Source: Pezizomycotina sp. ARF18
Lineage: Eukaryota > Ascomycota
Assembly: GCA_002224055.1 (NCBI GenBank)
Contig: AZLU01000222.1
Coordinates: 1 to 64,000 of the forward strand
Reading direction: 5' to 3'
DNA: 64,000 bases
In this document: positions 49,801 through 60,438 of the stretch, one piece after another
How positions within the stretch are numbered: position 1 is the stretch's first letter
Layout: each line of letters starts with the position of its first letter
The notes under the pieces: model-generated
The model's database searches: none
Seen by the model: only the letters and a program-made list of their open reading frames with translations
What the model was told of the DNA's origin: nothing
Program-made: the position numbers and the translations under genes

Positions 49801-50200
49801 ATACTTAGGACTCTTTCCTAAGGATCAATTCCACCAACCTCTTGAGCAGCTTTCAGCTTCATCCGAACATAGGTGCCTGACAAGTGAAAAGGACGGTTAT
49901 TAGCATGTGATAGTAACTTTTATTAGCTGTAGGCGCTCGGGTGCATTGATCACGCCACATACTGGAATCCGATCTGTCGCCAACTGTAAAATGTCACAAA
50001 AGTAAAAGCAAAATGTTAGCCTAAGCTGTAAAATTATCGTTTTTTCTCCATTGATAAAACCATAATTGATCGCGAACCTTGGATGATTTCAAGCATGGCT
50101 TGAATCGCGGCGAGACTTCCTGCTTCTGCTTGATCTCTTCGTTTAGTCTTTCCCGAATCGACTTGGCGATAGCGGTCCCGTCAATCTTTTGCGCTACCAT
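46877..50200 (-). CDS. ADE3: C1-tetrahydrofolate synthase, trifunctional
   Basis: One protein carrying methylene-THF dehydrogenase, methenyl-THF cyclohydrolase and formyl-THF synthetase; it supplies one-carbon units for purines, thymidylate and methionine. The first ATG is at 50200 ([20 protein letters not shown]). Dehydrogenase/cyclohydrolase landmarks: [142 protein letters not shown]. The linker AARKITPTD leads to the synthetase: [40 protein letters not shown] (ATP-binding loop, split by an intron), [99 protein letters not shown], ending EIDGLF. Length of about 935 residues is usual. Many small breaks occur, densest in the synthetase half. Confidence 0.94.
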
Positions 50201-50368
50201 GGCTGCTGAGGAAGCTGCAAAGTAGCGTTCGCCGAAATGGCCAGGTATTCTGCAGATTCTGCTAGTGGGATGAACGAAAGCAGCGGTTCGCGATGTTAAA
50301 CCGGCGGAAGGAGATGTGTAAATTCGACGGCTTCTCAGGGCACGTCGACAGATGTTTGTGATAGCCAA
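50201..50368 (-). other. Possible mitochondrial presequence of C1-THF synthase, no ATG
   Basis: In frame with and directly upstream of the ADE3 ATG, the sequence reads (TTG at 50368) [56 protein letters not shown]. It is arginine-, serine- and alanine-rich with a single acidic residue near its end, a good mitochondrial targeting peptide. The frame stays open about 30 codons further up to a TAA but contains no ATG. The TTG sits in AAGTTGG, with a purine at -3 and G at +4. Either a near-cognate codon starts a mitochondrial isoform, an upstream exon provides the ATG, or a base is missing. Confidence 0.5.
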
Positions 50369-52410
50369 CTTGAGGGGAATTGATAAGGGCGAGAAAAAGG
50401 AAAGGTGGAACCTTCCCTTTTATATCGCCGCTAGAAACACCTAAAAAGGTTTTTTATTTTTTTATTTTCGTGGTTGAGCTGAGCTTATTCCACGTTCGGC
50501 GGAGAATTTTTTTTTCCCCCAGGTTTTGTTTTTTTCGAATATTTATCGGACCAAAAAAATAAGCTGTCCCGCGTAAGCAGCTGATAGCAACAAGGAAAGT
50601 CAATGACGAAGGCGCAATTGAGGGCGGAAGTATGCGAAAGAACAGCTAGGATCTTTGCCCGATTCTGATGTCAAGTTGATGATGCTGATGCTGATGGCTG
50701 TTTATGATCGGGGGGGAAGTGTACGAAGGCGTTTGGATATATAAAGGAAGCTTCCTGCCAAATTGCTTATACTTCCACCTTTTTTTTTAACTCCCCTAGT
50801 CTATTAAGTATTACTTCTCCTTTATATATGCCCTGCTTTCTAATATTGTATATTATTCACTATTGTGGCTTTTGTTGATTCATTGGCCTATTAATTTTTC
50901 TTCTCTCTAGCTAGCTCTTCTCTCTCTGATTTTGCGCTGGGATTGCTGCTATCTGGATCAATTCGCGCAATTCCAAGATCATCTCCGCTAGTACTACGTG
51001 TGTGAAGCTCCTGGATTGGGCTATCAGAGCCGTAAATGCTGTCGGAAGTCTCCCGAATACAGTATAGAACAATCGATGCAGAGAGGGTTCAATTGATAAG
51101 GCTGCATGAAATAAAAAAGGTTAAATAATTTGGTTAGATACGGACTCCATAGCTGAATGGGGGTTGGATCCCTCAAGGATGAAAGAATATAAAAGAGGAA
51201 CTCTCCTTTATATATCAAACTCAATTCACCTGGTATATATTTTATATATATAGTTCACTTGGAATCGTATACCAATAATTCGCGCGTCGTATTTCTTGTC
51301 CGTCCCAATTTTTATATATTTTTCTTTTTTTTTTTCACTTCTCTTACGAGTTAACTGAACTGAACTGATGCATGATCAACTTTGGCGCATGCTCATTCGC
51401 TTCGTGTCCTCCCTAGCTTGGTTGGTCTTGGATCGAGGCGGGACTTGCCGCCCCGGAGGGCTCGGCAACAAGTATTTGTCTAGAAAGCTTCTCATGATAC
51501 GTCCTGCTATGTATATTCCCGTTGTCGCTTCACAAGAAGCCTATCTGATGGCTTTATTCAAATCGTGAAGAGAAAAGCATATACTTCTCGTACTCAAGTC
51601 CGCGAATGCAGACACAGCCCCTTAGGAATGTGTCTTGCATGGAGGAACTCATTCCTACGATCATTCTGCTTTTAATTGTATGCTCATAGAAGGGAGAGCT
51701 TGCTCATTCCAACCCTCCATGAAACGTCCCGTCCCAAGAAAAATCCGTGTGAGGTCACAAAAGAAGTATTGCGAGCGCCTCACCAATTCAATTAAAACCG
51801 TCTTCTTCAAGTGATCTCTTCATCTATGCGGCTTTCTCTGCGACGTCGTATAAAACCCGTGCCATGTTTGGCAATCTATTGAGGCGGCTTTCGAGATAAC
51901 TTTTTGCAGGAAAAAACGCCAAGCTCCTTCTAGCTTCTAGGCATCTTGAATAATCTCGAGTCAATTCGAATCCCCAGTGTATGTCGCAGAAAGGCCCATA
52001 AACTCTGAGGTGACTCATATATAAGAATTAAAGGAGAGAGATAGGCCGAGTAGCGTTAAAATCGATGAGGTTATTCAGGATTAATCACTATTAAAGGAAG
52101 TTACTGCTTGAATATTATTGTATAAGTATAACGTATATATTGTATTGTAGTGTATATTGTATTGATACTTGCTGGGACGTTTTTGCTGGGGCGTGGCGTT
52201 TTGGAGTTTCTGTGACTCGCACAAAAAAAGAAAAGTTTTTTTTTTTCTTTGATCAAAAAAAAAAAAAAAAAAAAAAAAACCAAGGGAGGCAAAGCTAGAA
52301 TAAAGAAAAGGCCTTTCAACGTCAACCTACACCCAACATCTATATTCAAGCTCCTCCACGATCCACCTTACCCTTATCCTAGACATCATCATCACACATC
52401 ATCAGCCATC
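50369..52410. other. Divergent intergenic region, ADE3 and TIF34 promoters
   Basis: Two kilobases between divergent starts. T/A-rich; a T-rich tract at 51320-51336 and an A25-class run at 52254-52279. Open frames at 51368-51568 and 52018-51824 have no recognised content. The last 60 bases before 52411 are ATCATC/CATCAT-rich, as in many fungal leaders. Confidence 0.45.
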
Positions 52411-53713
52411 ATGAGGCCTATATTACTTCAAGGACATGTACGAAGACTAGTTTCCTTTAGCTTTACTCTAAATAGTAGCTTGTACTGACAGCTCTTATCT
52501 TTCTTACAGGAGCGTAGTTTGACGCAGATAAAGTCAGTCCTCATTCCAATTCCTATATAGCTCTCGACAATTTAGCTTACAACGTCTTTCCTTGACAAAA
52601 CAGATATAACAAAGATGGCGACCTCCTCTTCTCGACAGCTAAAGATCACATCGTATGCGTTTGGTTCTCGCAGGTACGATATCGCTTTCTAGATATTGGA
52701 TTGGGGCAGCTGGTGAAAAACGACTATAAGCTAAAAGAAGATACGGTTACCATTTAAATATAGAACGGAGAACGACTAGGTACATACCACGGCCACCAGG
52801 GAGCCCTATGGACCGTCGACGTCGACCCTACATCCACGATGCTCGCCACTGGCGCCGCCGACAACACGATACGTCTCTGGAACGTCGAAACGGGCAAGTG
52901 CCTGAAGACCTGGGATTTCCCGACCGCTGTCAAGAGGGTCGAGTTCAGCGAGGACGGGACGCTGCTGCTCGGCGTCACGGAGCAGAGGAGGGTCACTTGG
53001 GTACCGTCGTCGTCTTCCCATAAACGACGACCTGGACGCGCAGCAGGCGACCGACCCGATTCTGAAGATCACCTTCCAGGAGAGCAAGGCCACCGTGGCG
53101 GCTTGGAGCTACCTGAACAAGTTCATCATCTGCGGCCACGAGAACGGGAGCGTTTCTCAGTACGACGCTAAGGTAGGAAATTCTCGAACTCAGATGGCAA
53201 AGTTTTATATATATATCATTATACTAAAAACTACCCCGCCGTAGACCGGCCAGTGCCTCCAAAAACCCAAGCCCACGAGCCGGACCTCCAAATCACCGAC
53301 ATGCAGATGGCGCCCGACCGCACCTACTTCATCACCGCCTCCAAGGACAAAACCGCCAAGATCCTCGCCGTCAACAACCTGAAAGTCCTCAAAACCTTCG
53401 TCACCGATACCCCTCTCAACACCGCCGCGCTTACCCGAAGAAGGACTTCGTCGTCCTCGGCGGCGGTCAGGAAGCCAGGGATGTCACGACGACGACGGCC
53501 CGGCAGGGGAAATTCGAAGCCAGGTTTTACCACAAGATCTTCGAGGATGAGATCGGGCGCGTGAAGGGTCACTTCGGTCCCCTGAACACTATCGCCGTGC
53601 ACCCGCACGGAACCGGTTACGCTAGCGGTGGAGAGGACGGTTACGTTAGGGTTCATCACTTCGATAAGCCTTATTTCGATTTTATGTACGAGGTTGAGAA
53701 GATGAAAAGTTGA
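52411..53713 (+). CDS. TIF34: Translation initiation factor eIF3 subunit i (Tif34)
   Basis: WD40 beta-propeller subunit of eIF3 that binds eIF3b and eIF3g at the small ribosomal subunit; essential in yeast. The start ATG is at 52411 (MRPILLQGH), then an intron, ERSLTQIK, an intron, [20 protein letters not shown], an intron, [20 protein letters not shown] and [20 protein letters not shown]. Then [85 protein letters not shown], an intron (about 53172-53244), [28 protein letters not shown] and [20 protein letters not shown]. It ends [67 protein letters not shown] is diagnostic of eIF3i. Frame breaks include SSSHK where SPINDD is expected (CCC for CCCC, about 53020), and ones near 53430 and 53490. 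Confidence 0.95.
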
Positions 53714-54212
53714 TTAATTTTGGTTTTGTTCGAAAAGCTATTTGTTTCTTAATTATTAGTATTCGTCCATATAGTATCATTATTTCTTAAATATCGGTCG
53801 TCTTCTGTTCATGCTGGGCTTTCTTTTTTGTAGCATATAAATATACGGTAATGCCAGAAAGAAGAAAAAAGGCTACGTTTTCTCTTGGATATCAGGCACA
53901 AGATAATCAAAGTCCTGTTACATGATGTTGATGTGCGGTATTATACGCAATATACTGTGATGCTGCATGATTTCGATAGAAGTTGGTATATATGTGCATT
54001 CTATATATTTTTTAGCTTGGGTACGGGAATTTATGAGTATCTATATATATCTTTCTCCAACGCCTCTATGTACTTTTTTGCCAGCTGTACTCACAATCTA
54101 TGATATATCTCAGGAACAATATGAAAAAAAAAAAAGAAAAAAGAAACCCCCTGGAAAAGCAAAATGCACGCATGCTCTACGCTAACAGCAAGAAGACCAT
54201 CTAATTATACGC
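53714..54212. other. Convergent intergenic region, TIF34 and ORT1 3' flanks
   Basis: AT-rich; A/G-rich stretch at 54124-54150. No gene seen. Confidence 0.4.
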
Positions 54213-55543
54213 TTAGAATATGTCCTTCAGCGTCTCGTATGTTAAGAATATAAGCGCAGAAGCCGGCGCGCTCCTCGCAACGGTAATCCACACCCACGGT
54301 ACAGGGCAGGCAGACCGCCGGAGCGATATAGCTCTTTGGCTACGGTCCCGAAACCCTTCATCTTATCCCCTTTCACGCCTACGGCTTCCGTTTGCATGCG
54401 TGACTTGATCGTATCCGCCGGAAACAGTATGAAATTGTAGCTCATACCAGCTGCAAAAAGGTGAAATCATTAGTCTATATTCTCAAGCGTTGGATACCGG
54501 ACAGGAGAGGGATATAGATACCGGCAGCTCCTGAGAGCATCATTTCCCGCTGAGTTCTTCTCTTTATTCCCGATCCTCTTAAACGTCCTCGAAACGTACT
54601 CGTACGCTCCGAACCACGCCGCGCTCCCTCCAGTTTCCCTCAGGAATGTCCCCGTCTGACCCAACCACAACCCTTTGAAGCCGTGTACTCGCACCACCTC
54701 TGATATCAGCGCAACGGGCCCTGGCTTGACATCGGCGTACTTAACCTGCGAAGTGTGCGTATGCATGGAAGCAGACGGCACTTTATTCTTCAGACCACCG
54801 CGGAGCGATGTAGAGGAAGTTGAAGTCGGAGCGTTGCGCCGGTCGATGGCCTGAACCTGCATCTTGCATTTAATAAGCTCGATAGGCGTTAGGAGGAAAG
54901 AAGCGAATGCGCCGCTGCAACCGCCGCAGACTGCCAGTGCGGGGAGTGTTAAGGGTATCTCTTCGCCGGTGTCGGATTGGTAAACGGTGCTTGGACGAAC
55001 TTCTGGATGAGATTGTACTATAGAAAAAGGTAATTTGTTGAGCTGATATCCCTTTGAACTCTTTTCGTATAAATCGAGGATTGGCAAATATCATACGCTG
55101 AAAAACAGAGCAGACGTCTCTGCTGCCGCGCCAACAAGCGGAGGGGATATTCCGCGGTATAGACTAAATACACCGTCCGCTTTTATGCTCTTCCTGAAGC
55201 AGTCGAGGGGACCTTTAAACTCCAACGGCCTGTTTTCCGGTTGTGATTGGAGGCGGACCTGATATAATTGCTCGACGTCAATAACAAAACTTCGCCGAGT
55301 TGAAACGAATGCAGTAAAAGGCAATTGAGTTAAATACCTTGACCGTATCGAACGGGAACTCAAACACTTTTCCAATCATGCCGGCGATCTATTAACGGTA
55401 TTGGCGGTTTTGATTAGCTGGCACATTTGAGAAAAGGTGTGCCTGACTCAAAAACAATTCTAACAACTTACGGAGCCGTAGACGATATCTTTCACCGCAT
55501 TGACGGCCAGGTCCGGCGGCGGCGCAGACGCTGGAGCCTCCAT
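54213..55543 (-). CDS. ORT1: Mitochondrial ornithine carrier (Ort1/arg-13 family)
   Basis: Inner-membrane carrier that exports ornithine from mitochondria for arginine synthesis. The start ATG is at 55543 ([20 protein letters not shown]), then VYGS, an intron, [17 protein letters not shown] (first P-x-D-x-x-K carrier motif), a short intron, [40 protein letters not shown] and [14 protein letters not shown]. The second repeat is [33 protein letters not shown], with an insert before [40 protein letters not shown] and [12 protein letters not shown]. The third repeat is [40 protein letters not shown] and [16 protein letters not shown], ending [10 protein letters not shown] with the stop at 54213. 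Three repeats with PFD/PIE/PAD motifs and the R-E-T-G-G segment identify the basic amino-acid branch. Small breaks lie near 55000, 54530 and 54290. Confidence 0.92.
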
Positions 55544-56777
55544 TGCAATCCCTCTGTTAGACAAGGCGATCCTTCTAAGGCCTCAAAGAAGTCGTCCGCA
55601 AGCACCGGACAAAAGGCTGCTCCCAGTCACGCGCGGGCAGGATTTGCAAACGAAAAAAAAAAAAAAAAAAAAAACGTAGAATCGATGCAAATTTATTGAG
55701 AGAAACAAATTCCAGTACTGAAATAAATGCTACCGAGCTCGAGGTGTCATTTTTGGCGAGCGAAGATTCAAATACTACTCTTTTGCAATTACACAGGCCC
55801 CACTGCAAGATTAAAAAATTTTTAACAAGCAATATAAAAAAAAGCCAGAAGAAGCCAAGCGGGCTGGCTTCTTATAGAGAGCTATTCGGACGTCCTTTTT
55901 TAAATTATCTCTTTAGTGTCGTATGGTGTCGTAAGTCAAGCCTTTTAAGGTGAGTGGGGATGGATAGTAAGGAATGAATGATAGAAGAGGATGGGATCCC
56001 TGTGAAGAATTCCCTAGGTAAAAATAAAAAATCCTACCAAAGATGCATCGACGATCCACAGGTGCCTTTTATTTTTTATTTTATTTTTTATTTTATTTTT
56101 TTATTTTATTTAGTGGGTCAGATTGTTTCTACGGAGGGGGCAAGAACCGACAACGGCAGACGACACCACCGACGAGAAAATTTTTTTCTCTCTACCCGTG
56201 TCTAACGCAAAAGGGTCCGGGAGCTGCATGAATTGAAATTGATACACCATACTAGTAACACTAACACCGCACTGCGTTATTACTTACCTTACACAGCTTC
56301 ATCATTACTCCACATTATTCCGCCTGTGGCCAGGATTCAATTCTAACGCCATTTTCGCGAGAAAGTATACAGAGTAAAGAAAAATCGCTCAAAGTTTTCG
56401 TCCGAAAAGCGACTGCTTGTGAACAGCCACAATAGCCAGCTTCAGATCAAATTCTAAAGGCGCCGACAGACTTGTTGGAAATAGCAGCGAAGAGAGGTTG
56501 AAGAATACAAACGCGGAAGCTGCTTTGTTCTGAGCGGCTTCAAGTTTTGCGCCGCTGAGCTGTGAAAGGGAGAGGGGGAGAGAGCTAAGTAGCTCAAACC
56601 CTCAAGCTGTTTCAGCCGAGAAAAAGCAATTTTCAATTTTTCCTTTTTAAATTTTATTTTTTTTTATTTTTTTCGTTGCTCAAGCGGTTCAAATAAAAAA
56701 CTCTGCGTTTCCGAAAAACACCTAAACCCATTAAAAAAAACAACGACCAAGCTAGCACCAAAACACCGACGATACAA
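55544..56777. other. Divergent intergenic region, ORT1 and CGR1 promoters
   Basis: An A23-class run at 55652-55674 and ATTTT repeats at 56068-56111. Two 80-90 codon frames (55427-55699 and 55696-55953, plus) end in low-complexity sequence and have no recognised domain. An AAAAAACAACGACC stretch precedes the CGR1 start. Confidence 0.4.
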
Positions 56778-57302
56778 TGTCCTCCGACGATGGTTCGACC
56801 GCTGTAGCAGAGGCGCCTGCTGTTCCGGCGATCAGGAAGAATGGTAATATGATCTACTAAAGTCCACAGTTGCTGAATTGGTGGAGCTATCTGCTGACCG
56901 AGGCTTTGCTACAACTTTCACAGGAAAACAATGGAAGCCGCGGAAGGAAGCGTTCAGACCAGCTGCAAAAGTCGGTGCCACGGATTCCTGGTCGAAGCGC
57001 CTCGAGCAGCGAAAAGCCCAGGCGATAATGAAGGAGAAGGAGAAGGAACTGAAAGATGAGAAGGAGGCCGAGAGAAAGGTGCGACTTCCACAACAAGACC
57101 TTGCAATTTCGATTTCATTGCCACTACGTAATCGCTGACAGTTGACTATCGCATATAGCGTCGGATACAAGCCATCAAGGACAAGCGAGCTGCCAAGGAG
57201 GAAAAGGAACGTTACGAAAAGTTAGCGCTGAAGATGCATGCTAAGCGGGTGGAAAGGTTAAAGAGAAGAGAGAAGAGAAACAAGGCGCTCAAGGAACGTT
57301 GA
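56778..57302 (+). CDS. CGR1: rRNA-processing protein Cgr1
   Basis: Small basic nucleolar protein needed for 60S subunit assembly. Three exons: 56778-56843, 56924-57078 and 57159-57302, with clean GT-AG introns (56844-56923 and 57079-57158). The protein begins [20 protein letters not shown], then [40 protein letters not shown], a long lysine/glutamate helix, [20 protein letters not shown] and [20 protein letters not shown], ending NKALKER. 'NGK.WK..K.AFR' plus 'SW.KR...R.A...[41 protein letters not shown]' is the full Cgr1 pattern. About 121 residues, usual length. It is the only conserved gene in the window that reads without any frame break. Confidence 0.95.
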
Positions 57303-57539
57303 TCTTATTGTCCCAGAGGGGACCATGCGTTTTTAACGCTCTCATTGGCACATCTCCGTCAATTTTTCGGCAATATCGTCTGTCCTTTTTCTTCCTTTCT
57401 GGGTTGTATTATTACTACCACAATCTACTCTCGCGTTGGCGTTTTTCCTTATCAAGTTCTCCCTTTTTCATTCTCTTTTGCAGTATATAATGACATGCAA
57501 GCTATGCTAGGAATTGTACATTAATCATTTTAGTGTTAT

Positions 57540-57625
57540 ATGAATAACTCATATTCAAGAATGGACATATGAATAACTCATATTCAAGAATGGACATATG
57601 AATAACTCATATTCAAGAATGGACA
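57540..57625. repeat. 29-base tandem repeat, three copies
   Basis: Three near-perfect head-to-tail units of 29 bases beginning ATGAATAACTCATATTCAAG and ending AATGGACAT, between the convergent 3' ends of CGR1 and TMA22. The third unit loses its last base or two. No spacers, so not a CRISPR array. Confidence 0.95.
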
Positions 57626-57688
57626 ATGATACATCCTGAAGAATTCATATATGAACTACCCCAACCGTTAAAAAAAAAAAAAAAAAAC

Positions 57689-58517
57689 TCAATCACCGCC
57701 CTTTTTCTTCTTCTCCTCCACCTGCTTTATATTATCCTCATCCACCCCATGTTTCTCCATCAGCTCGTCCGCAATCTCATCGCTCACGTCACCTTGCACC
57801 GTAATCTCCTCCGCGCCGGCGGGACTCTTCGTCACGCTGCTCCCGCACGCGAACTTCTTGCCCCAATCCTTCGCGACTTTTTTCAAATCTAACCCGAAGC
57901 TCTCCAGCCCGCTGACGACGGTAACGTGCTTCCGCTTCGTCCGCTCGACGCGCTTGATCGTTACGACCGACGCTTTCTTCTTCGCCGCTTCCCGCTCCTG
58001 CTTCGCTTCCTCCTTCTGCTGCTTCTTCACGAGGTCCTTTTCGGCTTTTTCGTTGGCTTCGACGGACATTGATGCCATTTTTTCTGCGATGGCCTCTGTG
58101 CACAATACCATTCCATTAGATATCAATCCGTTATCTATAAAGATGTATTATCTCTCGTTTTAGAGTGTGTATGTTTGAAAAGAGTAGAGTAGTTTTTTTT
58201 TTTTTTTTTTTACCCGACGAGTATAGCTTCGAGTATAGTCCGGGTGCTCCTCCTCTAGCCAGTCCTTGCACTTCTTAACCGAACCGCCGAATTCGCAGTA
58301 CTCCGGAGGTAATGTGCATACTGTTATGTAGTAGCCTATGTTAGCCATCTGCCTTTTTTTTTTTTTTTTTTTTTTTTGCATACTTTGTTTCGTAAGATAA
58401 AGGTGAAGGAGAAACGAAATGTAGAAAATGTAGAAAGCCCCTACCAGCGCAATATACCACCGTCTTCGCGACGGGCTCCTCTGATGCTGGAGGCGCTGCT
58501 ACGGCTGCGTCGGCCAT
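57689..58517 (-). CDS. TMA22: Translation machinery-associated protein 22 (Tma22/DENR), SUI1 domain
   Basis: Partner of Tma20 (MCT-1); the pair recycles 40S subunits and affects reinitiation. The start ATG is at 58517 (MADAAVAAPPASEEPVAKTV), then VYCA and an intron, VCTLPPEYCEFGGSVKKCKD, WLEEEHPD, then an intron holding a long A run, then EAIAEKMASMSVEANEKAEK, a lysine/glutamate-rich helix, and the SUI1 domain: SVVTIKRVERTKRKHVTVVS, GLESFGLDLKKVAKDWGKKF, ACGSSVTKSPAGAEEITVQG and DVSDEIADELMEKHGVDEDN, ending KKKKGGD at 57689. YC..CTLP.EYCE.G. and the SUI1 block are the DENR signature. About 200 residues as expected. One break: after EEEHPD the frame reads YTRSYTRR, whereas adding a C (CC for C, about 58237) gives LYSKLYSS, the family's usual text, joined in phase to EAIAEKM. 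Confidence 0.94.
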
Positions 58518-59362
58518 GTCTTAATGTGAATATGTGGGGTTGAGGGAGGTGGGTGTGGTGAAATGGTGAGCTTCGAGCTCCAGAGCTTCAAGTAGGACCG
58601 GCTGAGACGGTTACAAGGGTCGATGGAGGCAGAGGTGTAGATTGACGTATTGCAGGTATATTCGAATGTAGCGAATATTTAGTTCTTAGTGTTGAAATGT
58701 CTTCTAGTATGGGTGATCAAGAGCGAGGATCCTTGTTTGCAAAGGTTTGCGTTTGTTGAAGCTTAGTAAAAAGGTAAGAGTAGCTCGAGTCCCAAAATAG
58801 CTCTTCCTATAAAGCGTGATGTATAGTCAAAACTGCACGTACTGATATTCGAGAGGATTCGACTTCTTCTATGAGATCACGAACCCCAAAGCGATAGAAT
58901 GGCAGCATTTCTTCTTGTATAATAGCGTGTAAAAAACATATATTTACTTAGATACTCAAGGCTGATCACTATCTACAACGTTCAAAGCATTAATGCTTGT
59001 TTGTTCATGAATCCGGGCGGAAAGTAGTATAAAAGAAACAATTAAGATAAACGATATATAGAGAAGAAGAGAAGAAAATAGAAAGGGCCAAGAATGAGGT
59101 AGAGGAGGCTTGAAAGCTCGATTATAGTCATCAAAGAATATTAAAACAAAAAGTGAGATGAATTCGTTAACGGAAAGCACACTTAAAGAATTTGTCTGAA
59201 AAAAGAAAAGGAATGAAACACCATGCCGGATATAAAGCTAAATCGAAAAAAAATAAACAAGAATAATAAATAAATAAATAATCATCGATTATAAACAATT
59301 GAGCACTGCCTACTGAGAAATAGACATTGGTAGGGAAGACTCTCATGTACGGCGCAGCGGCC
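58518..59362. other. Intergenic region, TMA22 promoter
   Basis: No gene seen; AATA repeats at about 59259-59280. The far end is the 3' flank of the ELMO-family gene. Confidence 0.4.
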
Positions 59363-60405
59363 CTACCAAGGCACCATACTATAATAAAGTCCTCATCAAC
59401 GCCGTCTCTCGTTGCAGCTGCGGTGTTGTCCTGAGTGATCGTCGGTATACCTGATATTAAGCAGCCGTATCTTTAGCCCGTAGTTTGTCACTGTTTCTAT
59501 CAGCTTGAGGTCTCGGCGGTGATGGGGTCTGGTTCAAAATCCACAGCAAGCCGTCCAACCACTCCGACGCCAAGCTCCTAGAGTGTGCGAAAAGTGTTAA
59601 GAGCGTGATCTCCTTGATGGGCTCGAAGTTTGCCCGTTGGAGGCCGCGCCGCTCATACCCGCATGGCCGTGGATGTTATTTTTGCACTCGACGGTTTCGG
59701 CTGCTGATGGGTGTTAAGGTTTCGCTTGTGAGCACAGTTGATTGCGAGTCTCGGTCTCGGGCGCTGCTGCCAGATAAAACTGACGACACTACACAGAAAC
59801 CGTAGACAAATCGACTTTGTAAAGCGAATTAGAAAGAAGAGAAAAAACGTCAGTATTGTGTAAATTTGAATTATCTTTCTTTGGAGATCGGCGAGATATA
59901 GGTACGTGGGCTATAATAAACGAAAAAAGAAGGAAAAGGAAAGGCCCTTTTTGTTTTTCAAGTTCCCGAGCCGAGCCCCTTAGTACTTACTCTTTCTGTT
60001 AGATCTTCTATCCGCACCTCGCGTCTTTTGTGAGTTGAAATCCGAGTAATGGAGGTATCGTCTGTTATGCGATAAGCGTACAAATCGCCACGTGACCGAG
60101 GGCCGTCTCTCCTTCTCTTTCCTGTATGCCATATTGTCATCGTCGTCTTTGACAAGGGAAGTTGTGAACCAGGCCCCCGAGAGAAGGCATCGAATCCTTT
60201 GCTCTTTGACAAATTCGGTGGCTTCGTGCTTTAGTTCTTCCCTTACGTGCCTAGTGCAAGTGGGTCAAAAAAAGGACGTTAGTTAACCCCACAAAATTCT
60301 TGCACACGACACGAAAAATTGCGGGAGAGAAAAAATAAATTACGAAAAAATGAAATTGCGGGTAAAAGTTGAACAAGGGTGGTGGGGATGTTTAATTAAG
60401 ACATA

Positions 60406-60438
<33 letters not shown>

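Noticed and set aside
57540-57625. CRISPR array
   Set aside because: The 29-base units are directly adjacent with no unique spacers, in a eukaryotic genome.
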